Notes under the pieces: model-generated
Told to the model about the DNA's origin: nothing
What the model saw: the letters and a program-made list of their open reading frames with translations, nothing else
Databases searched by the model: none
Shown here: positions 17,526 through 27,000 of the stretch, piece after piece
Layout: the number at the start of each line of letters is the position of its first letter
Numbering within the stretch: position 1 is the first letter of the stretch
Assembly: GCA_002070215.1 (NCBI GenBank)
Contig: MWCV01000008.1
Location: 25,101-89,100 of the forward strand
Direction of reading: 5' to 3'
DNA length: 64,000 nt
DNA from: Chloroflexi bacterium ADurb.Bin180
GTDB taxonomy: Bacteria > Chloroflexota > Anaerolineae > UBA2200
Position numbers and translations under genes: made by a program

Positions 17526-18536
17526 ATGAAAAACTGGCGCACGTGGGCGGGAGTGCTCATCAGCCTGCTCTGTATCTTTTGGCTGGTGCGCGGTACAAAT
17601 CCCCGTGTCTTGTACGATACTCTCCGCCGAACAGAGTACCAGTGGCTGATTCCGGTCGTTCTGCTCTATGCCGGCGGTATGTGGGTGCGAGCGGTGCGCT
17701 GGCAATTGCTGCTGCGCAGCAGCGGTAGCGTCGACTTGGGCCGGCTTTTCCGCTGGAGCAACATTGGCTACCTGATCAACAACCTGGCGCCGCTGCGCCT
17801 GGGAGATGTGCTGCGCGGCTACCTCTGCTCGGAGGGCGCGGGCATCAACCTGGTGAGCGTGCTCTTTACACTGGTAGTGGAGCGCCTGGCCGATGTGGTG
17901 GCGCTGGTGTTGATTCTCGTGGCCCTGCTGCCGCGAGTCGACCTGCCCACCCGGTACCTCGCACCAGTGCTATGGATCGCGCTGGCTGCTGCGGCGGCGG
18001 TTGCGGTGATGATCCTGGTTGCCGTCAGGCCACGCTGGTCGCTGGACTGGTTCGACCGCCTCGCCCGGCGGTTTCCCGCGCTGGACCGACCCTGGCTGAG
18101 GCGGGCAGTGCACTCGGCCGTCAAGGGCCTTGCTGTTCTGGGCAGCGGCAACAGCGTCGCCGGGGTGCTGGGCTGGTCGCTGGTGGCCTGGCTGGCCGCC
18201 GGTCTGCAGTATTACTGGACGGCACGGTCGGTCGGGCTGGCACTGCCGGCACCAGCCGCGCTGCTGCTGGTTTGTCTGACGTCGCTGGGTATGGTGGTGC
18301 CAGCGTCGCCCGGGTCGCTCGGCGTTATCGAGTCGATCACAGTGCTGACCCTGGCCCTGTTCGGTGTGGGTCGCGAGGTCGCTCTGGGCTACGCCCTGGT
18401 GCTGCGAGCGGTGAGCTATGTGACCCTGTTCGGCCTGGGGCTGGTTTCGCTGTGGAGCGAAGGCATCGACCTGCAGCACCTGCGCCAGGCGCTGGCCCGT
18501 CCGACCAAACAGCAGGGCGATACGGAGCGGGAGTAG
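17526..18536 (+). CDS. Flippase-like integral membrane protein (LPG_synthase_TM / UPF0104 family)
   Basis: A 336-residue protein with about eight to nine helices. NNLAPLRLGDVLRGYL, VVERLADVVALVL and the late ASPGSLGVIESITVL are the conserved signatures of the lysylphosphatidylglycerol synthase transmembrane (TIGR00374/UPF0104) family, which includes proteins near glycosyltransferase genes and thought to move or bind lipid-linked intermediates. It lacks the soluble aminoacyl-transfer domain of MprF, so it is not a complete lysyl-phosphatidylglycerol synthase. In this cluster a role in handling lipid-linked glycans is a reasonable inference. Confidence 0.85.
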   Translation: MKNWRTWAGVLISLLCIFWLVRGTNPRVLYDTLRRTEYQWLIPVVLLYAGGMWVRAVRWQLLLRSSGSVDLGRLFRWSNIGYLINNLAPLRLGDVLRGYLCSEGAGINLVSVLFTLVVERLADVVALVLILVALLPRVDLPTRYLAPVLWIALAAAAAVAVMILVAVRPRWSLDWFDRLARRFPALDRPWLRRAVHSAVKGLAVLGSGNSVAGVLGWSLVAWLAAGLQYYWTARSVGLALPAPAALLLVCLTSLGMVVPASPGSLGVIESITVLTLALFGVGREVALGYALVLRAVSYVTLFGLGLVSLWSEGIDLQHLRQALARPTKQQGDTERE

Positions 18537-18606
18537 TGGCCGGGCGGCCCGTCCCGGACTGCTGCGGTGTTGCGCCGCGGCAATCTCTTGCGGAGAACTC
18601 GACTCG

Positions 18607-19740
18607 TTGAAGATCCTGGTCGTACTCACCTACTACTACCCGCACTGGACCGGGTTGACTGCCTACGCCAGGCGCCTTTCGGAGGGCTTGGCCCGCCGTG
18701 GCCACCAGGTAACCGTGCTGACAGCGCAGTACTGGAAGACGCTGCCGGCCGAAGAGGTTCACAACGGCGTACGTATCGTGCGGCTGCCGACGATCATGCG
18801 GCTCAGCCGAGGCGTGATTATGCCTGGCTTTCCTGCGGCAGCTAACCGCCTGATCCGCGAGCACGACGTGGTGCAGGTTCACGTGCCGATATTCGAGTCG
18901 CCGCTGGTGACGGGACTGGCCAGGCACTATGGCAAGAAGGTAGTGATCACGCACCACGGCGACCTGGTGATGCCGTCGCGGCCTTTTGATCAGTTCGTGC
19001 AGTTCTTTGTGACCGGCCTGATGCGCCGTGCTCTGTCTCAGTCGGCGCGCATCACCATTCACACGCGCGACTATGCCGAGTGCTCGCCCTTTCTGAGCCA
19101 GTTCTCGGACAAGCTGGTGCAGATCCTGCCGCCGGTGGAGATCCCGCTGCCGCAGCCGGAGCGGGTCAAGGCCTGGCGTCAGGAGCTGGGGCTCGATGGC
19201 GTCAACGTAGTGGGATTCGCCGGCCGGTTCGTCGAAGAAAAGGGCTTTGACTATCTGCTGAAAGCGGTGCCGCTCGTTCTGGAGCAGCTTCCGAATACGC
19301 GCTTTGTGTACGCCGGCGAGGTCAATGTCGTCTATGAACCGTTCTTTGAACAGTGGCGTCACCTGCAGGAGCGCTGGAAGGAGCAGGTGCTGATGCTGGG
19401 CCTGCTGAACGACCAGCAGCAGGTGGCCAACTTTTACGCCCTGTGCGATGTGCTGGCCCTGCCGAGCCGCACCGACTGCTTCCCGATGGTGCAGGTCGAG
19501 TCGATGCTGTGCGGCACACCGACCGTGGCCACGGATATCCCGGGGCTGCGCGTGCCGGTCAAGCTCACCGGAATGGGCCGCCTGGTCAAGCCGATGGACG
19601 AGCAGGCCCTGGCCGAAGGCCTGGTGGACGTGCTGCGCAACAGGAATCAGTACCTGCGGCCTAGGGAGGACATCGCCCGGCTGTTCGACCTGGAGACGAC
19701 CATAGATGGTTATGAGCGCCTGTTTCAGAGTCTCGTGTGA
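18607..19740 (+). CDS. GT4 family glycosyltransferase
   Basis: A 377-residue soluble GT-B enzyme. The N-terminal domain opens with KILVVLTYYYPHWTGLTAYARR, the His of DLVMPSRPF lies nearby, and the C-terminal nucleotide-sugar domain has VGFAGRFVEEKGFDYLL, LALPSRTDCFPMVQVESM and GTPTVATDIPGLR, as in WaaG/PimA-like retaining transferases. It is likely to use a nucleotide sugar (possibly GDP-mannose) at the cytoplasmic face. The start is TTG at 18607 with GGAGA upstream. It is the only soluble glycosyltransferase in the block. A GGCTGGGCGC/GCGCCAGCC stem (19744-19770) follows the stop codon. Confidence 0.9.
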   Translation: MKILVVLTYYYPHWTGLTAYARRLSEGLARRGHQVTVLTAQYWKTLPAEEVHNGVRIVRLPTIMRLSRGVIMPGFPAAANRLIREHDVVQVHVPIFESPLVTGLARHYGKKVVITHHGDLVMPSRPFDQFVQFFVTGLMRRALSQSARITIHTRDYAECSPFLSQFSDKLVQILPPVEIPLPQPERVKAWRQELGLDGVNVVGFAGRFVEEKGFDYLLKAVPLVLEQLPNTRFVYAGEVNVVYEPFFEQWRHLQERWKEQVLMLGLLNDQQQVANFYALCDVLALPSRTDCFPMVQVESMLCGTPTVATDIPGLRVPVKLTGMGRLVKPMDEQALAEGLVDVLRNRNQYLRPREDIARLFDLETTIDGYERLFQSLV

Positions 19741-19788
19741 CCCGGCTGGGCGCCCTCAGGAGCGCCAGCCCTTTGCGGAGGTGGGCCG

Positions 19789-21828
19789 GTGAGAGCCAGA
19801 ATCCGCCCCGTCTGGGGCCTCGTCGCCCTCGCATCGGTGTGGCTGGCCGTTTCGGGCCAGCAGCGCCTTTCGGTGCGCAACTTTCCCGCCGATGGCGTGC
19901 TCTTGCTTGGCGCGGCAGTGGTGCTCTTCCTGCTCGCGGTGGTGTGGAAGGGCCGGGAGAATCCGCCCTTGTGGCCCAACAACTCGGCGCCGCGGGACAA
20001 CTCGCCGCAGGTCAACCTGACGCGAGGCAGGCTGCGCCGGGCACTCTTTGGTCTGGCGGTAGTGCTGGCGGCGGTGGCCTTTGCCTCTCTGGCCAAGAAC
20101 CGCTTTACCGTGCGCGGCGTGGTGTGCTGGGTGGTGGCCACGGTGGCCTGGATTCTGGCTATGGTCCAGGTGTCGCCGCAGGGCATCGTGCAGCCGGTCC
20201 TGTCCCGGGTGCGCTCCTTCATTCGGGAGCGCGGCGTTCAGAAGCGGGTGGACTGGGTGGCGCTGTGCTTTGTCGGTATCCTGGCCCTGTCCTTCTTCTT
20301 TCACCTGTACCGCGTGTCCGAGGTGCCAGCCGAGCCCCAGAGCGACCACGTCGAGGCCTCCGAGGACGTGCGCTCGATTCTCAAGGGCCAGTACATGATC
20401 TACTTCCCCCGCAACACCGGCCGCGAAGGCACCCAGTTCTACCTGACCGCGCTGCTCTCACGCCTCTTTGGCTACGGCTTTACCACGCTCAAGCTGACGA
20501 TGGCCCTGGTAGGCATGCTCAACATCATACCAATGTACTTTCTGGGCAAAGAGCTGGCCGACCGAAAACTCGGCCTGCTGGCAGCGTTTGCCATCGCCGT
20601 GTCCTACTGGCACCTCATCGTCAGCCGCATCGGCTGGCGCATCGTGCTGATGCCCTTCTGGACTACGACCGTGCTGTGGCTGCTCCTGCGGGCTTTACGC
20701 ACCGGCCGCCGCAATGACTATATTTGGACCGGCCTGGCGCTGGGCGCGGGGCTGTACGGCTATATGTCCTTCCGCATCATGCCTTTCCTGGTGATCGTCT
20801 TTTTCGGCATCAAGCTCTTGTTCGACCGCGAGCCGGGCTTTTCCCTCCGCCGGCTGCTGGGCAACCTGGGCGCCCTGGCGGGCACCGCAGCGCTCGTCTA
20901 CCTGCCGCTGATCCGTTACCAGTATGACGAGCCCCGGATGTACTGGTACCGCGTGCTCACTCGCACCACCGACCTGGAGCGGCCGGTGGGCCAGAGCTCG
21001 CTGACCGTCTTTGTCGATAACGTGCGGCGGGCCCTGCTGATGTTCAACTGGACCGGCGATGCCGCCTGGACGGCCAGCGTGCCCACCAGGCCGATTCTCG
21101 ATTACGTGAGCGGCGGACTGTTCGTGCTGGGCGCGGCCTACTTGCTGTACCTGCTGGTGGCCAGGCGTCGGCCTCTGGCCCTCTACTGGCTGGCCGCTGC
21201 CTTCATGACTCTGCTGCCGTCGACGATGTCGGTGGCCTTTCCCATCGAGAACCCCAGCAACATCCGCGCCTCGGGCGTCATCCCGGTGATGTTGGTGCTG
21301 GTAGCGCTGCCGCTCTATCTGGTCGGCCGGCAGGTGGTACGCGTGCTGCGCGGCGGGCTGGGCTGGGCGCTGGTGCTGACCCTGGGCGGGCTGCTCCTCT
21401 ACCGCTCGGCGATGCTCAACTTTCACCTGTTCTATGTAGACTATGACGAGCAATACCGTCGGGCGGCCTGGAATGCCACTGATATGGCCCGGGTGATGAA
21501 CGGTTTTGCCGACACCCTGGGCAGCATCTATGATGCCTACTGCATCGGCACGGCCTACTGGGTGGACCATCGGGCCATTGCCCTGTCCATACCGAACATG
21601 GAATGGAACAACCTGATAATGGATATGAGGGAGGCCGAGCCGCACCTCCTCGAGCCGCGCAACAGGCTCTACATCTACAATCCCTCCAACACAGCGGCCG
21701 AGCGCTGGCTTCTGACCCACTACCCGAACGGCCAGTTGCTGCGCTACCAGGCCTTTCAAGCGGACAAAGACTTTATGGTGTTCTATGCCCCTGCCCAGCA
21801 GAGCCCCGCACCCCTGGCGGGGCAGTGA
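19789..21828 (+). CDS. GT39-like polytopic membrane protein, tandem paralogue 1
   Basis: A 679-residue membrane protein with about 12 or more helices. The extracytoplasmic loop after an early helix carries DHVEASEDVRSILKGQ and NTGREGTQFYL; equivalent segments occur in the next gene (YTDVLSILRGQ, NMGREGLFFYW), so the two are paralogues. This resembles the PMT_2-type glycosyltransferase group but lacks the HPDE form of the acidic motif. The GTG start at 19789 is supported by GGAGGTG at 19778-19784. The C-terminal soluble domain is about 130 residues. The sugar and the target are unknown. Confidence 0.75.
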   Translation: MRARIRPVWGLVALASVWLAVSGQQRLSVRNFPADGVLLLGAAVVLFLLAVVWKGRENPPLWPNNSAPRDNSPQVNLTRGRLRRALFGLAVVLAAVAFASLAKNRFTVRGVVCWVVATVAWILAMVQVSPQGIVQPVLSRVRSFIRERGVQKRVDWVALCFVGILALSFFFHLYRVSEVPAEPQSDHVEASEDVRSILKGQYMIYFPRNTGREGTQFYLTALLSRLFGYGFTTLKLTMALVGMLNIIPMYFLGKELADRKLGLLAAFAIAVSYWHLIVSRIGWRIVLMPFWTTTVLWLLLRALRTGRRNDYIWTGLALGAGLYGYMSFRIMPFLVIVFFGIKLLFDREPGFSLRRLLGNLGALAGTAALVYLPLIRYQYDEPRMYWYRVLTRTTDLERPVGQSSLTVFVDNVRRALLMFNWTGDAAWTASVPTRPILDYVSGGLFVLGAAYLLYLLVARRRPLALYWLAAAFMTLLPSTMSVAFPIENPSNIRASGVIPVMLVLVALPLYLVGRQVVRVLRGGLGWALVLTLGGLLLYRSAMLNFHLFYVDYDEQYRRAAWNATDMARVMNGFADTLGSIYDAYCIGTAYWVDHRAIALSIPNMEWNNLIMDMREAEPHLLEPRNRLYIYNPSNTAAERWLLTHYPNGQLLRYQAFQADKDFMVFYAPAQQSPAPLAGQ

Positions 21829-21835
21829 GCCGCCA

Positions 21836-23929
21836 ATGAGCAGAGACGAAGCCAGTACGCCCATCCGGTGCCGACCCGCTGCCAGCGTGACCAGAGTGCG
21901 GGCGTCGTGGAGCCTGCTCCTGGCCGTGGTCTGCCTGGCTCTGGCGGTCTTTGCCCAGGGCCGCTTTGACCAGCGTCTGCTCAATGCATCGTCCTATCTG
22001 GCCTGTGGCGCGGCGGCGGTGCTCTTCGTAGTAGCCTTTGGCGGCATCGCCCAGGAGCGGGAGCCGTCATCCGCTGAGGCAAGCGGCCAACCGACGGCAA
22101 CACCGCGCGTGTGGGGTGTGCTGCTCGCCTTCCTGGCCGTGTCGCTGCTGGGCTGCCTCGATTTCGGCGGCAACGAGTACCGGAAGGTCGGATTGATTCT
22201 CTGGCTGGGCGGCCTGCTGCTGGCGCTGGGCTGGCTCTACCTCAACGAACGCCTCAGCTGTCCGGCAGCGGTGCAGCCCCGGCCGCAGGCGCGTCGCAAG
22301 TGGTTCACGCCAACGCTGGTGTTGCTGCTGGCCGCGGTCGCGGTCGGCGCGTGGCTGCGCTTGTACCAGCTCGACATCATTCCGGCGGACATTGGCTGGG
22401 ATCTGCCCTACAACTATACCGACGTGCTGTCCATACTGCGCGGGCAGCACAACATCTTTTTCACCGCCAACATGGGTCGCGAGGGACTCTTCTTCTACTG
22501 GGTGGCCTTTCTGACCCGCTTTGGCGAGCTGAGTCACTTTTTGCTCAAGCTTAGTTCCGCCTTGATCGGCATTGCGACCATACCGGTCCTGTACTGGACC
22601 GGGCGCGAGCTCTTCTCCCCGGCGGTGGGCCTGGCTGCTGCTTGGCTGCTGGCAGTCAATCACTGGCACATTGTGCTCAGCCGGCCCGGGTTCCGCGTGA
22701 TCCTGCTGCCGTTGTTCGTTCTCCTTTTCCTCTGGTCCGTGGCTCGGGCTCTGCGTCGCGGCAGGTGGTTCGATTTCGGGCTGGCCGGGGTGGCCATCGG
22801 GCTGGGCATGCAGACCTACACCCCGTTTTTCTTTGCCCCTGTGGCGCTGGCGATAGCTCTGGTCCTGTACCTGCTGACAGAGCGCCGGGCCTGCTGGCGG
22901 CAGTGGGTGGGCGGACTGGTGTTGATGGCGCTCGTAGCGCTGGTGACCTTTGCCCCGCTGGGCCGCTATGCGCTGGAAAACCGTGCCGCCTATCTGAAAC
23001 GTATCGGCCTGCAGTTAGAGCTGGTGCAGGGCGAGCGCAACACGCCCCGGGTGACCACTCCGTTGCTGCTGGAGAACGTGCGCACGAGTCTGCTCATGTT
23101 CAACGTCTATGGCGATTCCAATGCCCGCTTTAACGTACCCGGCTTCAGGCACCTGGGCCAGATCAGCGCACTGCTGCTCGTGCCGGGGCTGGCCTACGCC
23201 CTCTGGCGCTGGCGCAAGGGCAGCAACGCACTGCTGCTGGCCTTTTTCTTGGTGCTGATCGCACCAATGACTCTGGCCATGCTGCCCCACGAGATGCCCA
23301 ACGTCTTTCGCGCCGCCGGCACCATCGGCCCGGCGCTGCTCCTGTGCGCGCTGACCCTCACCGCGGTCTACGAGCAGTTGCGGATCCTCGGCTCTACCTA
23401 TCCGGCGTGGGACCTTCGCCTCAGGCTGCAGGCGGCATCGGCGCAGCGTGAGGGCGCAGTGGAGTGGCTGATCGGCCGGCGCGGCGCGCTGGCGCTAGCC
23501 GGAGTCGCCATCGTCGGTTTGTTCCTGCTGGCCGAGTTCCGCGATACGCGGCAGTTCTACTTTCACGATTTCAAGAACGTTCTGCCGGACAGCCAGAACG
23601 TGTCCATCGCCCGCGAGTTCGCCCGGCAGATCGAGGCCTATGGCGACCGCTCGTCAGTCTACGTCAAGGGTTGGCCGTACTGGTTCGATGGGCGGGCCCT
23701 GCGCACCTACCTGCAAATGGCGCCCGAGGAGCAGGAGCGGGTCTTTATTGACTTGATCGATGGCCAGTGGCCGCTGTCCGACGTGCGACAGCGGGCGTTG
23801 TTCATCCTGCACCCGGAGGACGTGGCGGGGCTGAGCCGTCTGCGACAAGAGTTCCCTCACGTGGTGAGCATTGTTCATTACCTGCCCGGAGGTGTCCCGG
23901 GCTATGTCACTGTCTTTGTCGAGCGGTGA
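21836..23929 (+). CDS. GT39-like polytopic membrane protein, tandem paralogue 2
   Basis: A 697-residue relative of the preceding gene. Three or four helices precede a loop containing IPADIGWDLPYNYTDVLSIL, then GREGLFFYWVAFLTR and many further helices, with a soluble tail containing VKGWPYWFDGRALRTYL. The ATG at 21836 lies 7 bases after the upstream stop codon and replaces an earlier in-frame ATG at 21785 that would overlap the previous gene. Tandem duplication inside a co-directional block suggests successive sugar additions or different acceptors, which is inference. Confidence 0.75.
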   Translation: MSRDEASTPIRCRPAASVTRVRASWSLLLAVVCLALAVFAQGRFDQRLLNASSYLACGAAAVLFVVAFGGIAQEREPSSAEASGQPTATPRVWGVLLAFLAVSLLGCLDFGGNEYRKVGLILWLGGLLLALGWLYLNERLSCPAAVQPRPQARRKWFTPTLVLLLAAVAVGAWLRLYQLDIIPADIGWDLPYNYTDVLSILRGQHNIFFTANMGREGLFFYWVAFLTRFGELSHFLLKLSSALIGIATIPVLYWTGRELFSPAVGLAAAWLLAVNHWHIVLSRPGFRVILLPLFVLLFLWSVARALRRGRWFDFGLAGVAIGLGMQTYTPFFFAPVALAIALVLYLLTERRACWRQWVGGLVLMALVALVTFAPLGRYALENRAAYLKRIGLQLELVQGERNTPRVTTPLLLENVRTSLLMFNVYGDSNARFNVPGFRHLGQISALLLVPGLAYALWRWRKGSNALLLAFFLVLIAPMTLAMLPHEMPNVFRAAGTIGPALLLCALTLTAVYEQLRILGSTYPAWDLRLRLQAASAQREGAVEWLIGRRGALALAGVAIVGLFLLAEFRDTRQFYFHDFKNVLPDSQNVSIAREFARQIEAYGDRSSVYVKGWPYWFDGRALRTYLQMAPEEQERVFIDLIDGQWPLSDVRQRALFILHPEDVAGLSRLRQEFPHVVSIVHYLPGGVPGYVTVFVER

Positions 23930-24038
23930 AGCGATGACCGCCGGCAGAGTGCAGTTGAGCTTGGCTGTCAACGGCCCCTACCAGGGCAGAACCCTGGTGA
24001 CCAAGGCCGCTAATCCCCTGACGGAGAGGCAGTAGTTC

Positions 24039-27000
24039 ATGGATTCAGGATACGAACCAGTACCCGACGGCAACCAACCCGCCGTAACCCCGGACCGGCC
24101 GACGCAGGCCGCGCCCGAGGAAGCTGCGCCGCCACCACCGCCGACGCCGACTCTACTCGGTGAGCGGCTGCGCGCGCTCGCATCGCGCGTCAGGGCCTGG
24201 GTCGAGTCCGGCGGGCTGTCGCGGCTGGTGGACCAACCCTACTTTGTGCCGCTGTGCCTGGTGGCCATTCTGCTGCTGGGTGCCTACTTTCGCTTTACCG
24301 GCGTGAACTGGGATGACTATACCCACCTGCACCCGGATGAGCGCTTTGTGTGGATGGTCGAGCTCTCGCTCAACTGGCCCAAGAGCATCGCCCAGTACTT
24401 TGATACGGCCACTTCGCCGCTGAACCCGTACAACGTCGGCAGCAGCTATATCTATGGCACCCTGCCCCTCTTTGTGACCAAGGCGGCGGGCCAGGCACTG
24501 CATGTCGGCGGCGACAAGATCCACCTGGTCGGCCGGGTGCTGGCCGGCCTGTACGACCTGGCCACCGTCTGGCTGATGTACCTCATTGGCAAAAAGCTCT
24601 ATGGCAAGGTGGCTGGCCTCCTGGCCGCGCTGTTCACCGCCACGCTGGTCATCCACATTCAGCAGTCGCACTTTTTCTCCGCCGATAGCTGCGTGGCGAT
24701 GTTCGTGGTGCTGACCTTTTACTGGTGCATCTGGGTGGTCGAGCGCGGCCGGTGGAGCGACTTCTTCTGGATGGGGTTGAGCTACGGGCTGGCCGTATCC
24801 TCCAAGATCAATGTGGCCCTCTTTGGCGTGGTGATGGCCCTGGCCTGCGTGCTGCGGCTGTACCGCCTGCTGCAGGAACCGGAGCCGGCCGAGCCAGCGC
24901 CGGGGACGCTGCCGGAGAATGAAGTACGTGAGAACGGCGCGGGCCTCAAGCAGGCCCTGATGGAGTGGAAACTGACCCTGGGCGGGGTCCGCTTTGCCTT
25001 CCGCGTCGAGCCGCCGCCGGCAGAAGCAGGCGACGCAGTTGTTACGGAGCTCCCGGCCGCTGAGCGTGTCCAGCCAGAGGCCGCCTCTGCCGAGCCGGTG
25101 GCTGCCCAGCCAGTGGCCGCTGAGCCAGAGCGGGAGGCACTCGCGGAGCCTTCCCGGCCCGACTGGCTCGAGGCAGGCTTTCAGGTCGCGCTGCGCTTTG
25201 CAGTTGCTCTCGTAGTGGCCTTCCTGGCCTTTCGCATTGCCCAGCCCTACAGCTTTCAGGGGCCGGGGTTTTTCGGCATCAAGCTGGCGCCGGCCTGGCT
25301 CAAAGACATCAAGTACTGGGCGCAGGCCGCCGACGGCGTCATTGACCTGCCGTTCAATATGTTCTGGACCAGCCGGGCACCGGTGCTCTACTCGCTGCAG
25401 AATATGGTGCTGTGGGCCGTTGGCGTTCCCCTCAGCCTGGCTGCCTGGGCCGGCTGGCTGCTGGCCTGGTACGAGCTGCTCCGCCACCGCAAGCTGAACC
25501 ACGCGCTGGTGCTGCTCTGGACGACCTTTTTCTTCCTGTACCAGTCGACGCGCTTTGGCAAGCTGTCGCGCTATCTGACGCCGTTCTTCCCCTTTATGGC
25601 CATGCTGGCCGGCTACCTGCTCGTTCAACTGTGGAGGAAGGTCCAGATGTGGAGAGAAGAATGGCCCGCCCGCCGCGCGGGCAGTGGCCGGGCGGTTCGC
25701 TGGCTGACCATTGCTGCGGTGGCGTTCACCCTGTTTGTCACCGTCGGCTCTGTCTCCTGGGCCTATGCTTTCAGCCGGATCTACACCCGGCCGCTCACGC
25801 GCGTTACGGCCTCGCTGTGGGTCTATGACAACATCCCTGCCGGCTCGGCCATCGGCTGTGAGCACTGGGACGACGCCATCCCCTGGGGCGGTGTAGGCGG
25901 GCGCAACGGCTATGCCGACGGCACCTACGGCTGGGTCGAGTTCCACCCCTATGCCGAAGACGAGCCGATCAAGCTGGACTGGTTCGTCGACTGGCTCTCT
26001 CAGGCCGACTATATCATCCTGAGCAGCAACCGCTGCTATGGCTCGATCCCGCGCCTGCCGATGCGCTTTCCGATGACCACGCGCTACTACCGGTATCTGT
26101 TCGCCGGCGACCTGGGCTTTGAGCTGATCAAAGAGTTCACCTCTCGGCCCAACCTGGGCGTGCTCGAGTTTGTCGACGACGACGCCGAAGAGCCCTTTAC
26201 CGTCTACGACCACCCCAAGGTGTCCGTCTTCCGCAAGACGCCCGAGTTTAACCCGGATGAGGTGCGTGCCCTGCTGGGCGACGGCATCGACTGGCTGAAC
26301 ATCGCTCGCATACGCCCTACCGAGGTACCCAACTTTCGCAACGGGCTGCAGTTGAGCGATGACGAAAAGCACGCCCAGCAATCGGGCGGCACCTGGAGCG
26401 GGATCTTTAACCGCAAGAGCCTGGCCAACGCCGCGCCCGTGCTGGTCTGGCTGCTGGTGGTCGAGGTCATCGGCTGGATCACCTTCCCGCTCAGCTACTA
26501 TGTCTTTCGCGGGCTGAAGGATCGCGGGTTCATCTTCTCCAGGACCCTGGGCATCCTCCTGATGGCCTGGCTCACCTGGATGCTGGTCAATGCCGGGCTG
26601 GCTACCTTTACCCGCGGCGCCATCTTGCTGGCCCTGCTCTTGATGGCCGCCGGCTCCGGCTTGATCTTTTGGCGGCGCAAGAACGAGCTGCTGTCCTTCC
26701 TGCGCGAGAACCGGCATCTGCTGGCCTTTAACGTGGTGCTCTACCTGTTGTTCTTTGTCGGCTTCTTGCTCATTCGCTACGGCAACCCCGACCTGTGGCA
26801 CCCGATTATGGGCGGCGAAAAGCCGATGGATTTCGCCTACCTCAATGCGGTTATCCGCAGCACGGTCTTTCCGCCCTACGACCCCTGGTACGCCGGTGGC
26901 TATCTCAACTACTACTATTTCGGGCAGATCATCCTGGCCGTGCTGATCAAGCTCACCGGCATCGTGCCTTGGGTAGCCTACAACCTGTCCATCCCGCTGC

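Noticed and set aside
23934..24035. A 33-codon frame between two GT-C genes, beginning MTAGRVQLSL
   Set aside because: It starts 4 bases after the upstream stop codon, but has no strong Shine-Dalgarno, no hydrophobic segment and no motif. It may be a leader or chance frame.
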